The notes: a model not told the origin generated them from the sequence alone. DNA of 19,233 nt from an uncultured Collinsella sp. (GCA_958352845.1 CATWQC010000031.1:1-19233), one strand, 5' to 3'; positions 7,185 to 15,296 are shown, counted from the stretch's first letter. Numbers and translations are program-made.

Positions 7185-8204
7185 ATGAGTAACGTTCGCG
7201 TTTGTGTAGACGTTGTGGGCGGAGACGAGAAACCTCAGGTTGTTCTCGATGGTATCGAAGCTGCGCTTGCCGCCGATCCCGATATCGAGGTCTTGGCAGC
7301 TGGTCCCGCCGAAATCGTCAATCCCTTTGCAGCTTCCCATGCACGTGTTGAGGCCCTTGAGGCGCCTGACGTTATCGCCATGGATGACGATCCCATTCGC
7401 GCCGTGATGACCAAGCGTAAGTCGTCGATCGTGCTTTCTTGCCGCGCCATTAAGAAGGGCAACGCGGATGCGTTCTTCTCCGCCGGCTCCACCGGTGCCA
7501 TGACCGCCGCCGCCACCGCCTATGTGACGCCGTTTAGGTATCAGGCCGAAGGCAAGAAGCAGCCGGTGCGCCCCTGTCTGACCAATGCGCTGCCCAATCG
7601 CGCCGGCGGTCTGACGGTGCTGTGCGACATGGGTGCCAACCCCGATGTGGAGGTCGATGACATGGTGCGTTTTGCCCAGATGGGTAGCGCCTATGCCCGC
7701 GTCGTCCTGGGCATCGAGCATCCTCGCGTGGGCCTGCTTGCCAATGGCACCGAGGATGAGAAGGGCTCCAACTTTACCAAGGCCTGTTTCCCTGCTATGA
7801 AGGCCGCCGTTCCCGGCTTTGTTGGTAACTGCGAGGGCACCGACCTCACCTCAGGTAACTTCGATGTCGTCGTTGCCGATGGCATGTCGGGTAATATCGC
7901 TCTCAAAGCTACCGAGGGCGCTGCCAAGTTTTTGCTGCAGGAGCTCAAGGGCGCCTTTATGGCCTCGCTCGGCACCAAGATCGCCGCGCTGCTCATCAAA
8001 AAGCAGATGCGCGAGATTAAGGCCAAGCTCTCTGGCGACGCCAAGGGCGGCGCGATTCTTCTGGGCCTGCGCGGCGTGGTCCTGATCGGCCATGGCGCCA
8101 CCTCGGTCGAGGCTGTTAAAAACGGTACGCTTGCGGCGGCCGAAGCCGTGCGCGCCGGGCTGGTCGAGAATGTCGCCAACTCCATGGACGGCATCGTTTT
8201 ATAA
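7185..8204 (+). CDS. plsX: phosphate acyltransferase PlsX
   Basis: PlsX interconverts acyl-ACP and acyl-phosphate, feeding PlsY for the first acylation of glycerol-3-phosphate. The 339-residue length is typical. Family blocks are visible: VCVDVVGGDEKP (6-17), FFSAGSTGAM (97-106, usually SAGNTGA), LCDMGANPDVEVDDMVRFAQMG (146-167), LLANGTEDEKG (184-194) and DVVVADGMSGNIALK (227-241). ATG 7185 is preferred over ATG 7179: AAGGAG at 7172-7177 is seven bases from the former but only one from the latter. With FakA upstream, exogenous fatty acids could enter here as acyl-phosphate. fabD and fabG, which follow plsX in Bacillus, are absent; acpP comes directly after. Confidence 0.95.
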   Translation: MSNVRVCVDVVGGDEKPQVVLDGIEAALAADPDIEVLAAGPAEIVNPFAASHARVEALEAPDVIAMDDDPIRAVMTKRKSSIVLSCRAIKKGNADAFFSAGSTGAMTAAATAYVTPFRYQAEGKKQPVRPCLTNALPNRAGGLTVLCDMGANPDVEVDDMVRFAQMGSAYARVVLGIEHPRVGLLANGTEDEKGSNFTKACFPAMKAAVPGFVGNCEGTDLTSGNFDVVVADGMSGNIALKATEGAAKFLLQELKGAFMASLGTKIAALLIKKQMREIKAKLSGDAKGGAILLGLRGVVLIGHGATSVEAVKNGTLAAAEAVRAGLVENVANSMDGIVL

Positions 8205-8241
8205 CAGCGGCGTTATGCGTCTCGGGGCGTGCGTCGTGGGG

Positions 8242-8247
8242 TAGAAT
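8242..8247 (+). promoter_or_regulatory. candidate -10 box (TAGAAT) for acpP-rnc-smc-ftsY-ffh
   Basis: TAGAAT lies 37 bases after the plsX stop and is the same hexamer as at 294-299. The -35 region is unconvincing. A start near 8254 would place the 22-bp palindrome at 8261-8282 about eight bases into the transcript. Confidence 0.45.
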
Positions 8248-8260
8248 CAGAACCGTGTCT

Positions 8261-8288
8261 TGGTACCGCCCGGGCGGTACCATTTTTT
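8261..8288 (+). terminator. 22-bp perfect palindrome plus T6: terminator/attenuator or operator before acpP
   Basis: Positions 8261-8282 are a perfect palindrome (left half TGGTACCGCCC), followed directly by T6 at 8283-8288. As RNA it folds into a 9-bp stem with a CCGG tetraloop and a U tract, a textbook intrinsic terminator. It lies between the -10 candidate (8242) and the acpP Shine-Dalgarno (about 8305-8312). It may terminate plsX transcripts, attenuate acpP, or be a repressor site in the DNA. Confidence 0.8.
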
Positions 8289-8317
8289 GGTATTCATGCA
8301 CTATGAGAGGAAGCGCT

Positions 8318-8560
8318 ATGGACCGCTCCGAAATCTTCGACAAGATCGCCGAGGTCGCTGCTGACGTTCTGGGCGTCGATGTTGCCGAAATTAGCGATGA
8401 GACCACCTTTGACGACCTCGATGCCAACTCGCTCGAGCGCCTGCAGCTGGTTACGGCTATCGAGGACGAGTTCAACCTCGAGATCGATGACGAGACCCTG
8501 CTCTCGCTCAACTCTGTCGCCGACGCCGTCGACGCTATCGAAGCTGCCAAGGAGGCCTAA
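8318..8560 (+). CDS. acpP: acyl carrier protein
   Basis: This 80-residue, strongly acidic protein has the four-helix ACP pattern. Ser38, in DANSLERLQLVTAIEDEF, is at the position that carries the 4'-phosphopantetheine arm. The residue before it is Asn37, whereas the usual motif is DSL. ACP shuttles acyl chains in fatty acid synthesis and donates them to PlsX; the arm comes from CoA, made via CoaD. ATG 8318 follows AGAGGAAG and gives a family-length protein; an in-frame GTG at 8255 would run through the palindrome and is rejected. Position between plsX and rnc is conserved in Bacillus. It could be a specialised carrier rather than the main fatty-acid ACP, but context argues for the latter. Confidence 0.92.
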   Translation: MDRSEIFDKIAEVAADVLGVDVAEISDETTFDDLDANSLERLQLVTAIEDEFNLEIDDETLLSLNSVADAVDAIEAAKEA

Positions 8561-8563
8561 GTC

Positions 8564-9289
8564 TTGGCTTTATCCGACCGACTTACGCGCGCCCAGGAAA
8601 TCCTGGGCCACGAGTTCAACAATAAGGTGCTGCTGCGCGCGGCGCTTACGCATCCTTCGGCAGTCGAGGGCCAGCCGGTTTCTGCCAGCTATGAGCGCCT
8701 TGAGTTCTTGGGCGATTCCATTTTGGGCGCTGTGGTCGCACGCTCCCTGTTTGAGTCCTATCCCGAGTTTGACGAGGGCAAGCTCACTCGCTTGAAGGTG
8801 TCGCTCGTCTCGGGCGCCACGCTATCCGAGGTTTCTCACGAGTTGGGCATCGACGACATCATTATCTTTGGTGCCTCCGAGACCGGTACCGGTGCGCGCG
8901 GCCTGCATTCGGCCCTCGAGAACGTCTATGAGTCGCTCGTGGGCGCGCTGTACCTGGATGCCGGCTGGGACGTTGCGGCGGAGTTCATTCACCGTACGCT
9001 TAAGCCGCATTTGGCTTCCGAGCGTGCCGAGCATCCTGCGAACCCCAAGTCGTTTTTGCAGGAGTGCGTGCAAGCCGACGGTCACGAGCCCCCGGCGTAC
9101 AAGCTCGTTGGCTCCGAGGGCCCGGCGCATGCGCCCACCTTTACCGCTGTGGTTTTGATCGATGGTATTCGCCAGGGTCGCGGCTCCGGCTCCTCAAAGA
9201 AGGAAGCCGAGGGAGCTGCCGCGCTTGAAGCGCTCGACCGCATGGGTTACACCACCAACGGCGTGATTCTGAACAAGAAGCACGTGTAA
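8564..9289 (+). CDS. rnc: ribonuclease III
   Basis: RNase III cuts double-stranded RNA in rRNA processing and mRNA control. The 241-residue protein has an endonuclease domain (about 1-150) with the signature ERLEFLGDSIL at 44-54 (Glu44, Glu47, Asp51), and a dsRNA-binding domain at about 160-229 ending in SKKEAEGAAALEAL. Start is TTG 8564, chosen because a strong AAGGAGG at 8549-8555, inside the end of acpP, lies eight bases upstream; the two genes are probably coupled. An oddity is that the metal-ligand segment, usually ADxFEALIGA, reads ENVYESLVGA: the usual Asp is Asn120, while the catalytic Glu is kept as Glu123. Confidence 0.94.
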   Translation: MALSDRLTRAQEILGHEFNNKVLLRAALTHPSAVEGQPVSASYERLEFLGDSILGAVVARSLFESYPEFDEGKLTRLKVSLVSGATLSEVSHELGIDDIIIFGASETGTGARGLHSALENVYESLVGALYLDAGWDVAAEFIHRTLKPHLASERAEHPANPKSFLQECVQADGHEPPAYKLVGSEGPAHAPTFTAVVLIDGIRQGRGSGSSKKEAEGAAALEALDRMGYTTNGVILNKKHV

Positions 9290-9299
9290 GCGAGGAACC

Positions 9300-12200
9300 G
9301 TGTATCTCAAGTCCCTTACGCTCAAGGGGTTCAAGTCGTTTGCCGACCGCGCCCATATGACGTTTGAGCCGGGCCTGACCGTCATCGTCGGTCCCAACGG
9401 CTCGGGAAAATCGAACATCTCCGACTCGATTCTGTGGGTCCTGGGTGAGCAGAGCGCCAAGCAGCTGCGCGGCCAGGCCATGGAGGACGTTATCTTCTCG
9501 GGCTCGTCGGCGCGCAAGCCGGTGGGTGTCGCCGAGGTCACGCTGGTGCTCGATAACTCGGACCATATGCTGCCCGTCGACTTTGACGAGGTCGCCATCA
9601 CCCGTCGTATGTATCGCTCGGGCGAAAGCGAGTACCTCATCAACTCGAGCCCGTGCCGCCTGATGGACATTCAGGACATTCTGCACGATTCAGGCTTGGG
9701 CAAGGATACGCATTCCATCATCAGCCAGGGCAAGCTCGACGCCATTTTGCAGAGCCGCCCCGAGGAGCGTCGCGCCCTGATCGAGGAGGCTGCCGGCATC
9801 TCCAAGCACAAGCGCCGCAAGGAGCGTGCGCTCAAAAAGATTAAATCGATGGACGAGCACCTGACCCGTGCCCGCGATATCAATAAGGAGATCGCCCGTC
9901 AGCTGCGGCCGCTGGAGCGTCAGGTCGATCGCGCGCGCAAGTACAAAGAGCTGTCCTCGCGCGCGAACGAGCTTACGCAGATGCTGGCCGTCGACGAGCT
10001 TCGTTCACTGCAGTCGCAGTGGAACGACCTGGAGAGCCGTTCCAAGGAGGGCGCTGCCGAGCTTGAGCTTGCGCAGTACCGCTTGGGCGAAAAGGAGCGC
10101 GAGCTCGAGAAGCTCCAGGTCATGCTCGAGGAAAAGGGCCTGTTTGTGGGCGATCTGGGCGAGCAGCGCCGCCATATGCAAGACGTGGTCGGCCGCATTA
10201 ACTCAGATATGCGCCTGCTCGAGGAAAAGGGCCACAACATGGTGTCGCGCCTGTCAGACATGCGCGGCCAGATCTCGAGCTCCGAGCATCAGCGCCGTCG
10301 CGTGGTCGAGGAGCTCGAGGATGCGCGTGCCCAGCTTGAGGAAGTGACCGGTGCGCACATGCAGGCTCAGGACGACGTTGATGCCGCCGGTCCAGCCGCC
10401 GCCCAGCTCCACGAGCGTCGCGTTGCGCTTGACAATCAGATTTCGCAGCTCACGCGCGAGCAGCGCGATGTGCAGCGTGTGGCCGATAACGCCGCGCTCG
10501 AGCTTGCCAAGGTGAAGGACTCTTTGAGCAATGCCGAGGTCGAGGACAACATGTACGCCTCGCGCCTGGAGCAGATCGACGAGCAGCTCGAGGAGGTCAC
10601 GGCCTCGCTCGAGAGCCGTCGCGACCGCGCTGAGGAGCTCGACGGCGCGCTTGATCAGGCCCGCCAGGCCCAGGTCGATGCGCGCGAGGCCACCGAGGTT
10701 GCCCGTGCAGCCCTTAAAGACTTGCGTGCCCGCGAGAGCGAGGCGCGCAACAAGCTGTCCGAGGTTCGCTCGGAGCTTGCCAGCCAAAAGAAGCTCGATG
10801 CCCGCATGGCCGACAGCTCGCCGCTGGTGAGCCGTCTGGTGGGCGCGCTGGGTGATGATGTTTCGGGTCGTCTGGGCGACGTGCTCGAGGCCCCTCGTGA
10901 ACTCGAGAGCCTGGTCGAGCAGCTGCTTGCCGGCGATATCGATGCCCTGCTGTTTGATGACGCCGCCACGCTTGAGCGTGCCGGTCGTGCGGCACTGGAC
11001 CAAAAGAAGGCCTCGGGCGAGGCACTGCTGATGGCGCGCGGCGTGAGCGGCTCTGCTGCTGCTAAGGGCGCTGCCGGTTCGCGTCTGGTCGATCGCCTGT
11101 CCGTGCGCGCCGGTTATGGTCCGGTTGTCGAGGCCCTGCTCGGCGGCTATTACGTGGTCGATGACTTGGCTGCTGCGCTGGCGGCACCTGTCGTTGACGG
11201 CGTGACCTATGTGACGCCCGATGGCGCCCGCGTGAGCTGTGGCGGCCTGGTGCGCGTGGGGCTCGATGCCGGCGAGGCTTCGGGTGCTCTTGAGCGCAAA
11301 CGTCGCATTCGCGAGCTGGAGGGCCTGGAGCCCGATTTGGCTGCCGTGTTTGAGCACGTGTCGGATCAGGTCGTCGAGGCCAATGCGGCCGTCGAGGAGG
11401 CGCGTGCCGCCGAGGGCGATGCCGCCGGCGAGATCGCCCGTCTTGAGGGCGAGCGCCGCTCGCTGCTCTCTGAGATCGGCCGCTTGGAGCAAAGCGCCAA
11501 CAATGCCGAGGTCGAGCGCGTGCGCATCTTCAAGCGCCGCGAACAGGCAGCCGAGGCCGTTCGCGCAGCGCGCCCGCGCGTTGACGAGCTCACCCGTTCG
11601 CGCGACGAGGCCCGTGCGCAGGCAAGCGACCTGGGTCTCCAGATTGCCGAAGCCAACGACGAGCTCGATCGCGTGCGCCGTGACGATTCCGAGGCCGCCG
11701 GCAAGCTCGCCGATGCCAAGGTGCGCCTGGCCCAGACGAGCGAGCGTCTGCGTTCGCTGAAGGGCCGCGTGCCCGACCTGGAGCATCGCCTGGAGGGCAT
11801 CGACCGCCGTATCCGCGGAACACGCCAGGCCTCGCGCTCACTCGAGCTGCTGCGTCTGCGCGTCGATCCCATGCACGAGCGCTATTCGGCCCTGCTGGAG
11901 CGCGCGTCGGATTGGGCCGCGCGTCTGCGTGACCAGGCTTCGCTCGAGGAGGCGGACTCGGCCTCGCTCAAGAAGACCATCGAGGACGCCAAGGCCGAGG
12001 TCTCCCGCGCCAAGGAGCGGGTCGATGCCGCCACGGCGACGCAAAACGAGTTCAAGGTCGCACGTGGCAAGCTCGAGGTGCAGGTGGAGGCTGCCATCAA
12101 GGCCATTACCGCCGATGGCACCACGGTACTCGAGGAAGCGCTCATGCTTCCCGCGCCCACCGACCGCGATGCCGCCGAGCGCGAGCTCAACCAGCTCGTG

Positions 12201-12836
12201 CGCCAGATCAACAACCTGGGTCCTGTGAACCAAGTCGCCATGGAGGAGTACGAGCAGCTCAAGCGCCGTGCCGATTACATCGAGGAGCAGCTGGCCGATC
12301 TGGAGAGCGCGCGCAAGGCACTCACTAAGATCACCGTGGCGATCGACCGTAAGATGCGTAAGGCGTTCCTGGTGACCTTTGAGAAGGTCGATGCGAACTT
12401 CCGCGAGATCTTCGCCATGCTGTTCCCGGGTGGCCAGGCACATCTGGAGATGACCGACCCCGAGCATCCGGCCGAGACGGGCATTGAGGTCGTGGCGCAG
12501 CCGCGCGGCAAGCGCATCACCAAGATGATGCTCATGTCGGGCGGCGAGAAGAGCCTGACGGCGCTCGCCCTGCTCTTTGCCGTATACCGTACGCGCACGG
12601 TGCCGTTCTATGTGCTGGACGAGGTCGAGGCGGCGCTCGACGACGCCAACCTGTCCAAGCTCATCGGCGCCCTCGATGTGCTGCGTTCCGATACGCAGCT
12701 CTTGGTAATCTCGCATCAGCGCCGTACTATGGAGGATGCTGACGTTCTCTACGGCGTCTCGATGCAAGCCGACGGCGTCAGTCGCGTCGTCTCGCAAAAA
12801 CTCGATCGCGAAACCGGAAAGGTCGTGAATGCATAA
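9300..12836 (+). CDS. smc: chromosome segregation protein SMC
   Basis: The 1178-residue protein has full SMC architecture. The N-terminal head has Walker A GPNGSGKS (31-38). Two long coiled-coil arms (about 165-500 and 660-1010) flank a globular hinge (about 505-655). The C-terminal head has the ABC signature SGGEKS (1080-1085) and Walker B ending in Asp1107-Glu1108 (FYVLDEVEAAL). SMC dimers compact and align chromosome arms, normally with ScpA and ScpB, neither of which is in this window. The start is GTG at 9300, with GAGGAA just upstream, 10 bases after the rnc stop; the MYLKSLTLKGFKSF N-terminus matches the family. The stop overlaps the ftsY start (TAATG). Confidence 0.97.
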   Translation: MYLKSLTLKGFKSFADRAHMTFEPGLTVIVGPNGSGKSNISDSILWVLGEQSAKQLRGQAMEDVIFSGSSARKPVGVAEVTLVLDNSDHMLPVDFDEVAITRRMYRSGESEYLINSSPCRLMDIQDILHDSGLGKDTHSIISQGKLDAILQSRPEERRALIEEAAGISKHKRRKERALKKIKSMDEHLTRARDINKEIARQLRPLERQVDRARKYKELSSRANELTQMLAVDELRSLQSQWNDLESRSKEGAAELELAQYRLGEKERELEKLQVMLEEKGLFVGDLGEQRRHMQDVVGRINSDMRLLEEKGHNMVSRLSDMRGQISSSEHQRRRVVEELEDARAQLEEVTGAHMQAQDDVDAAGPAAAQLHERRVALDNQISQLTREQRDVQRVADNAALELAKVKDSLSNAEVEDNMYASRLEQIDEQLEEVTASLESRRDRAEELDGALDQARQAQVDAREATEVARAALKDLRARESEARNKLSEVRSELASQKKLDARMADSSPLVSRLVGALGDDVSGRLGDVLEAPRELESLVEQLLAGDIDALLFDDAATLERAGRAALDQKKASGEALLMARGVSGSAAAKGAAGSRLVDRLSVRAGYGPVVEALLGGYYVVDDLAAALAAPVVDGVTYVTPDGARVSCGGLVRVGLDAGEASGALERKRRIRELEGLEPDLAAVFEHVSDQVVEANAAVEEARAAEGDAAGEIARLEGERRSLLSEIGRLEQSANNAEVERVRIFKRREQAAEAVRAARPRVDELTRSRDEARAQASDLGLQIAEANDELDRVRRDDSEAAGKLADAKVRLAQTSERLRSLKGRVPDLEHRLEGIDRRIRGTRQASRSLELLRLRVDPMHERYSALLERASDWAARLRDQASLEEADSASLKKTIEDAKAEVSRAKERVDAATATQNEFKVARGKLEVQVEAAIKAITADGTTVLEEALMLPAPTDRDAAERELNQLVRQINNLGPVNQVAMEEYEQLKRRADYIEEQLADLESARKALTKITVAIDRKMRKAFLVTFEKVDANFREIFAMLFPGGQAHLEMTDPEHPAETGIEVVAQPRGKRITKMMLMSGGEKSLTALALLFAVYRTRTVPFYVLDEVEAALDDANLSKLIGALDVLRSDTQLLVISHQRRTMEDADVLYGVSMQADGVSRVVSQKLDRETGKVVNA

Positions 12837-13753
12837 TGGGATTCTTTGACGCTCTCTCGCGCGGACTTGAGCGCAGTCGCGAGGCCCTTAACGAGGTCTT
12901 CTACTTTGGCGGTGAGGTCGACGAGGATTTTTGGGAGGACCTTGAGGACACCCTCGTTATGGGTGACATGGGTGCCGAGGTCGCCATTCAGGTCTCCGAT
13001 GACCTGCGCGACGCCGCTGCCAAGAAGAACCTCAAGACCGCCCCGCAGCTTCGCCGCGCCCTGGCCGAGCAGCTTGAGGGCCATTTTGTGCCTGTTGAGC
13101 GCGACCCGTTTTCCGATACGCCGAGCTGCGTGCTGTTTGTCGGCATCAACGGTGCCGGCAAGACCACCACGGTCGGCAAGATTGCGAGCGCCATGGCCGC
13201 CTGCGGCAAGAACGTGGTGATCGGATCGGCCGACACCTTCCGTGCCGCCGCCATCGAGCAGCTCGATGTGTGGGGCCAGCGTGCCGGCGTACCGGTTATC
13301 AAGCGTGACCGCGGCTCCGATCCGGCGAGCGTGTGCTATGACGTGCTCGACGAGGCCGATAAGCGCGGCAGCGACCTGGTGCTCATCGATACCGCCGGCC
13401 GTTTGCACACGAGCCCCGAGCTCATGCGTGAGCTCGCCAAGGTGGTCAATGTGACCCGTAAGCGCGCCGCCAATATGGCCGCCGGTCCCATGCCGGTCTC
13501 GGTCGTGCTTGTGATCGATGCCGCCACTGGTCAGAACGGTCTGAACCAGGCGCTCGAGTTTAACGAGGCACTGGGACTGGACGGTATTATCATGACTAAG
13601 CTCGACGGCACGGCTAAGGGCGGTATCGCCATGGCCGTGGCCGAGAAACTCAAGCTCCCGATCCTGCGCATCGGCGTGGGCGAGCAGGTCGATGACCTGC
13701 AGGAGTTTAACGCCAAAGATTTCTGCCGCGCCCTGGTGGGCGAGTCCAACTAA
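12836..13753 (+). CDS. ftsY: signal recognition particle receptor FtsY
   Basis: FtsY is the membrane-associated GTPase that receives ribosome-SRP complexes at the translocon. At 305 residues it is the short form, an NG domain with almost no acidic A domain. Its N-terminus is MGFFDALSRGLERSREAL, and an amphipathic membrane helix is plausible there. GTPase motifs are P-loop GINGAGKTT (103-111), DTFRAAAIEQL (133-143), DTAGRLH (185-191) and TKLD (254-257), with GxGE near the C-terminus (IGVGEQVDDLQEF). ATG 12836 overlaps the smc stop by one base, so translation is probably coupled. Its partner Ffh follows 10 bases after its stop. Confidence 0.97.
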   Translation: MGFFDALSRGLERSREALNEVFYFGGEVDEDFWEDLEDTLVMGDMGAEVAIQVSDDLRDAAAKKNLKTAPQLRRALAEQLEGHFVPVERDPFSDTPSCVLFVGINGAGKTTTVGKIASAMAACGKNVVIGSADTFRAAAIEQLDVWGQRAGVPVIKRDRGSDPASVCYDVLDEADKRGSDLVLIDTAGRLHTSPELMRELAKVVNVTRKRAANMAAGPMPVSVVLVIDAATGQNGLNQALEFNEALGLDGIIMTKLDGTAKGGIAMAVAEKLKLPILRIGVGEQVDDLQEFNAKDFCRALVGESN

Positions 13754-13763
13754 GGAGTGACTA

Positions 13764-15239
13764 GTGTTTGATTCCCTGAGCGATCGCCTCAACGACACAT
13801 TTGACCGCCTGCGCGGTAAGGGTAAGCTGACCGAGGCCGATATTACCTCGGCCATGCGTGATATTCGCATGGCCCTGCTCGAGGCCGACGTTAACTTTAA
13901 GGTCGTCAAGGAGTTCGTTGCCAAGACCAAGGAGCGCTGCATGACCGCCGAGGTCATGGAGTCGCTGTCGCCGGCGCAAAACGTCGTCAAGATCGTGCTC
14001 GACGAGCTCACCGAGATGCTCGGCTCAACCGAGAGCAAGCTCGTCTTTAGCAACCGTATTCCCAATGTCATCATGCTCGTTGGCCTGCAGGGCTCCGGTA
14101 AGACCACGGCGGCCGTAAAGCTGGCCTACCTGCTCAAGAAGCAGGGCCGCTCGCCGCTGCTCGCCGCGTGCGACGTCTACCGTCCCGCCGCTGCCGACCA
14201 GCTGGCCACGCTTGGTGGCGAGATCGGCGTGCCGGTCTTCCGCGGTGACGGTGCGCACCCGGTCGACATCGCCAAGGGCGCCATCCAGGAGGCCGTCGAC
14301 CACCTGCGCGACGTGGTCATTGTCGATACCGCCGGTCGTCTTCAGATTGACGAGCAGATGATGCAGGAGGCCGTCGACATCAAGAAGGCCGTCAAGCCCG
14401 ACCAGGTGCTGATGGTCGTCGACGCCATGACCGGCCAGGATATCGTCAACGTCGTCTCGACCTTCGCCGATCGCACCGACTTTGACGGTGTGATTATCTC
14501 CAAGCTCGACGGTGACGCCCGTGGCGGTGGCGCGCTTTCGGTGCGTCAGGTGACCGGCAAGCCCATCAAGTTTGTGAGCATGGGCGAGAAACCCGATTCG
14601 CTTGAGCCGTTCTATCCCGATCGCATGGCCAAGCGCATTCTGGGCATGGGCGATGTCGTAGGTATTATCGAGAAGGCCCAGGAGGCAGCCGATGCCGAGC
14701 AGCTCGAGGCTGCCGAGCGTATGCTGCGCGAGGGCTTCACCATGAACGATATGCTCGACCAGATGAAAGCCGTCAAAAAGATGGGCGGCATGAAGGGTAT
14801 CCTGGGCATGCTCCCCGGTGGTCAGCGTGCACTCAACCAGATGGGCGGCAACCTGGACGAGGGTATCTTCGATAAGAACGAGGCCATCATCATGTCGATG
14901 ACCAAGGAGGAGCGCCTGCGTCCCTCCATCATCAACGGCCAGCGCCGCGCGCGTATCGCCAAGGGCGCCGGCGTAACCCCCACCGAGGTCAACAGCCTTA
15001 TGAAGCAGTGGGGCGAGATGAATAAGATGATGGGCCGCATGCGCACGATGGCCAATCAGGCACAGGCCGGCGGCAAGAAGGGCAAAAAGGGCAAGAAGGG
15101 CAAGAGGATGCGCATGCCCAATATCCCCGGCCTGGACGCTATGGGTCTGGGCGGCATGGGCGGCCTGGGTACGGGCGGTCCCAAGTCCGATATGGAGCTG
15201 CTGCGCCAGATGGAAGCGCAGATGCGTAATAAGAAATAG
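13764..15239 (+). CDS. ffh: signal recognition particle protein Ffh
   Basis: Ffh binds 4.5S RNA and signal sequences and delivers nascent membrane proteins to FtsY. The 491-residue protein has an NG domain with P-loop GLQGSGKTT (107-115), DVYRPAAADQL (137-147) and TKLD-like SKLDGDARGG. A methionine-rich M domain spans about 330-440. A C-terminal extension holds a Lys/Gly run (GKKGKKGKKGKR) and then a Gly/Met-rich stretch. The RNA-binding helix reads GQRRARIAKGAG (392-403), whereas the usual form is SRRxRIAxGSG. Start is GTG 13764, seven bases after AAGGAG at 13752-13757. It is the last gene of the acpP-rnc-smc-ftsY-ffh run. Confidence 0.97.
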   Translation: MFDSLSDRLNDTFDRLRGKGKLTEADITSAMRDIRMALLEADVNFKVVKEFVAKTKERCMTAEVMESLSPAQNVVKIVLDELTEMLGSTESKLVFSNRIPNVIMLVGLQGSGKTTAAVKLAYLLKKQGRSPLLAACDVYRPAAADQLATLGGEIGVPVFRGDGAHPVDIAKGAIQEAVDHLRDVVIVDTAGRLQIDEQMMQEAVDIKKAVKPDQVLMVVDAMTGQDIVNVVSTFADRTDFDGVIISKLDGDARGGGALSVRQVTGKPIKFVSMGEKPDSLEPFYPDRMAKRILGMGDVVGIIEKAQEAADAEQLEAAERMLREGFTMNDMLDQMKAVKKMGGMKGILGMLPGGQRALNQMGGNLDEGIFDKNEAIIMSMTKEERLRPSIINGQRRARIAKGAGVTPTEVNSLMKQWGEMNKMMGRMRTMANQAQAGGKKGKKGKKGKRMRMPNIPGLDAMGLGGMGGLGTGGPKSDMELLRQMEAQMRNKK

Positions 15240-15264
15240 AGCTGTAATTCCAGCTTGATATGGC

Positions 15265-15296
15265 AAAGGCCACTCGGAAGCTACCGGGTGGCCTTT
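15265..15296 (+). terminator. intrinsic terminator after ffh, probably bidirectional
   Basis: A 13-bp stem pairs 15265-15277 with 15284-15296, with one G-T wobble and a six-base loop (AAGCTA). The 3' side ends in TTT and continues T-rich (TTTGTTGTTGG). The arms begin with AAA and end with TTT, so the hairpin can also work for the convergent DUF134-NifX gene that ends at 15360. Confidence 0.8.

Noticed and set aside
8255..8317. In-frame upstream GTG extension of acpP
   Set aside because: It would run through the 22-bp palindrome and T6, has no ribosome binding site, and adds 21 residues foreign to ACPs.
10254..11786. 510-codon antisense open frame within smc
   Set aside because: The plus strand is an intact SMC arm and hinge. 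The antisense frame shows no family motifs and reflects codon bias; the same holds for the long antisense frames at 2224-3423, 14025-15266 and 16288-17709.
15061..15110. Lys/Gly repeat in ffh as a possible slippage or frameshift site
   Set aside because: The frame continues normally to a stop 130 bases later and the runs (AAAAAGGG) are short; no alternative-frame product of interest follows.
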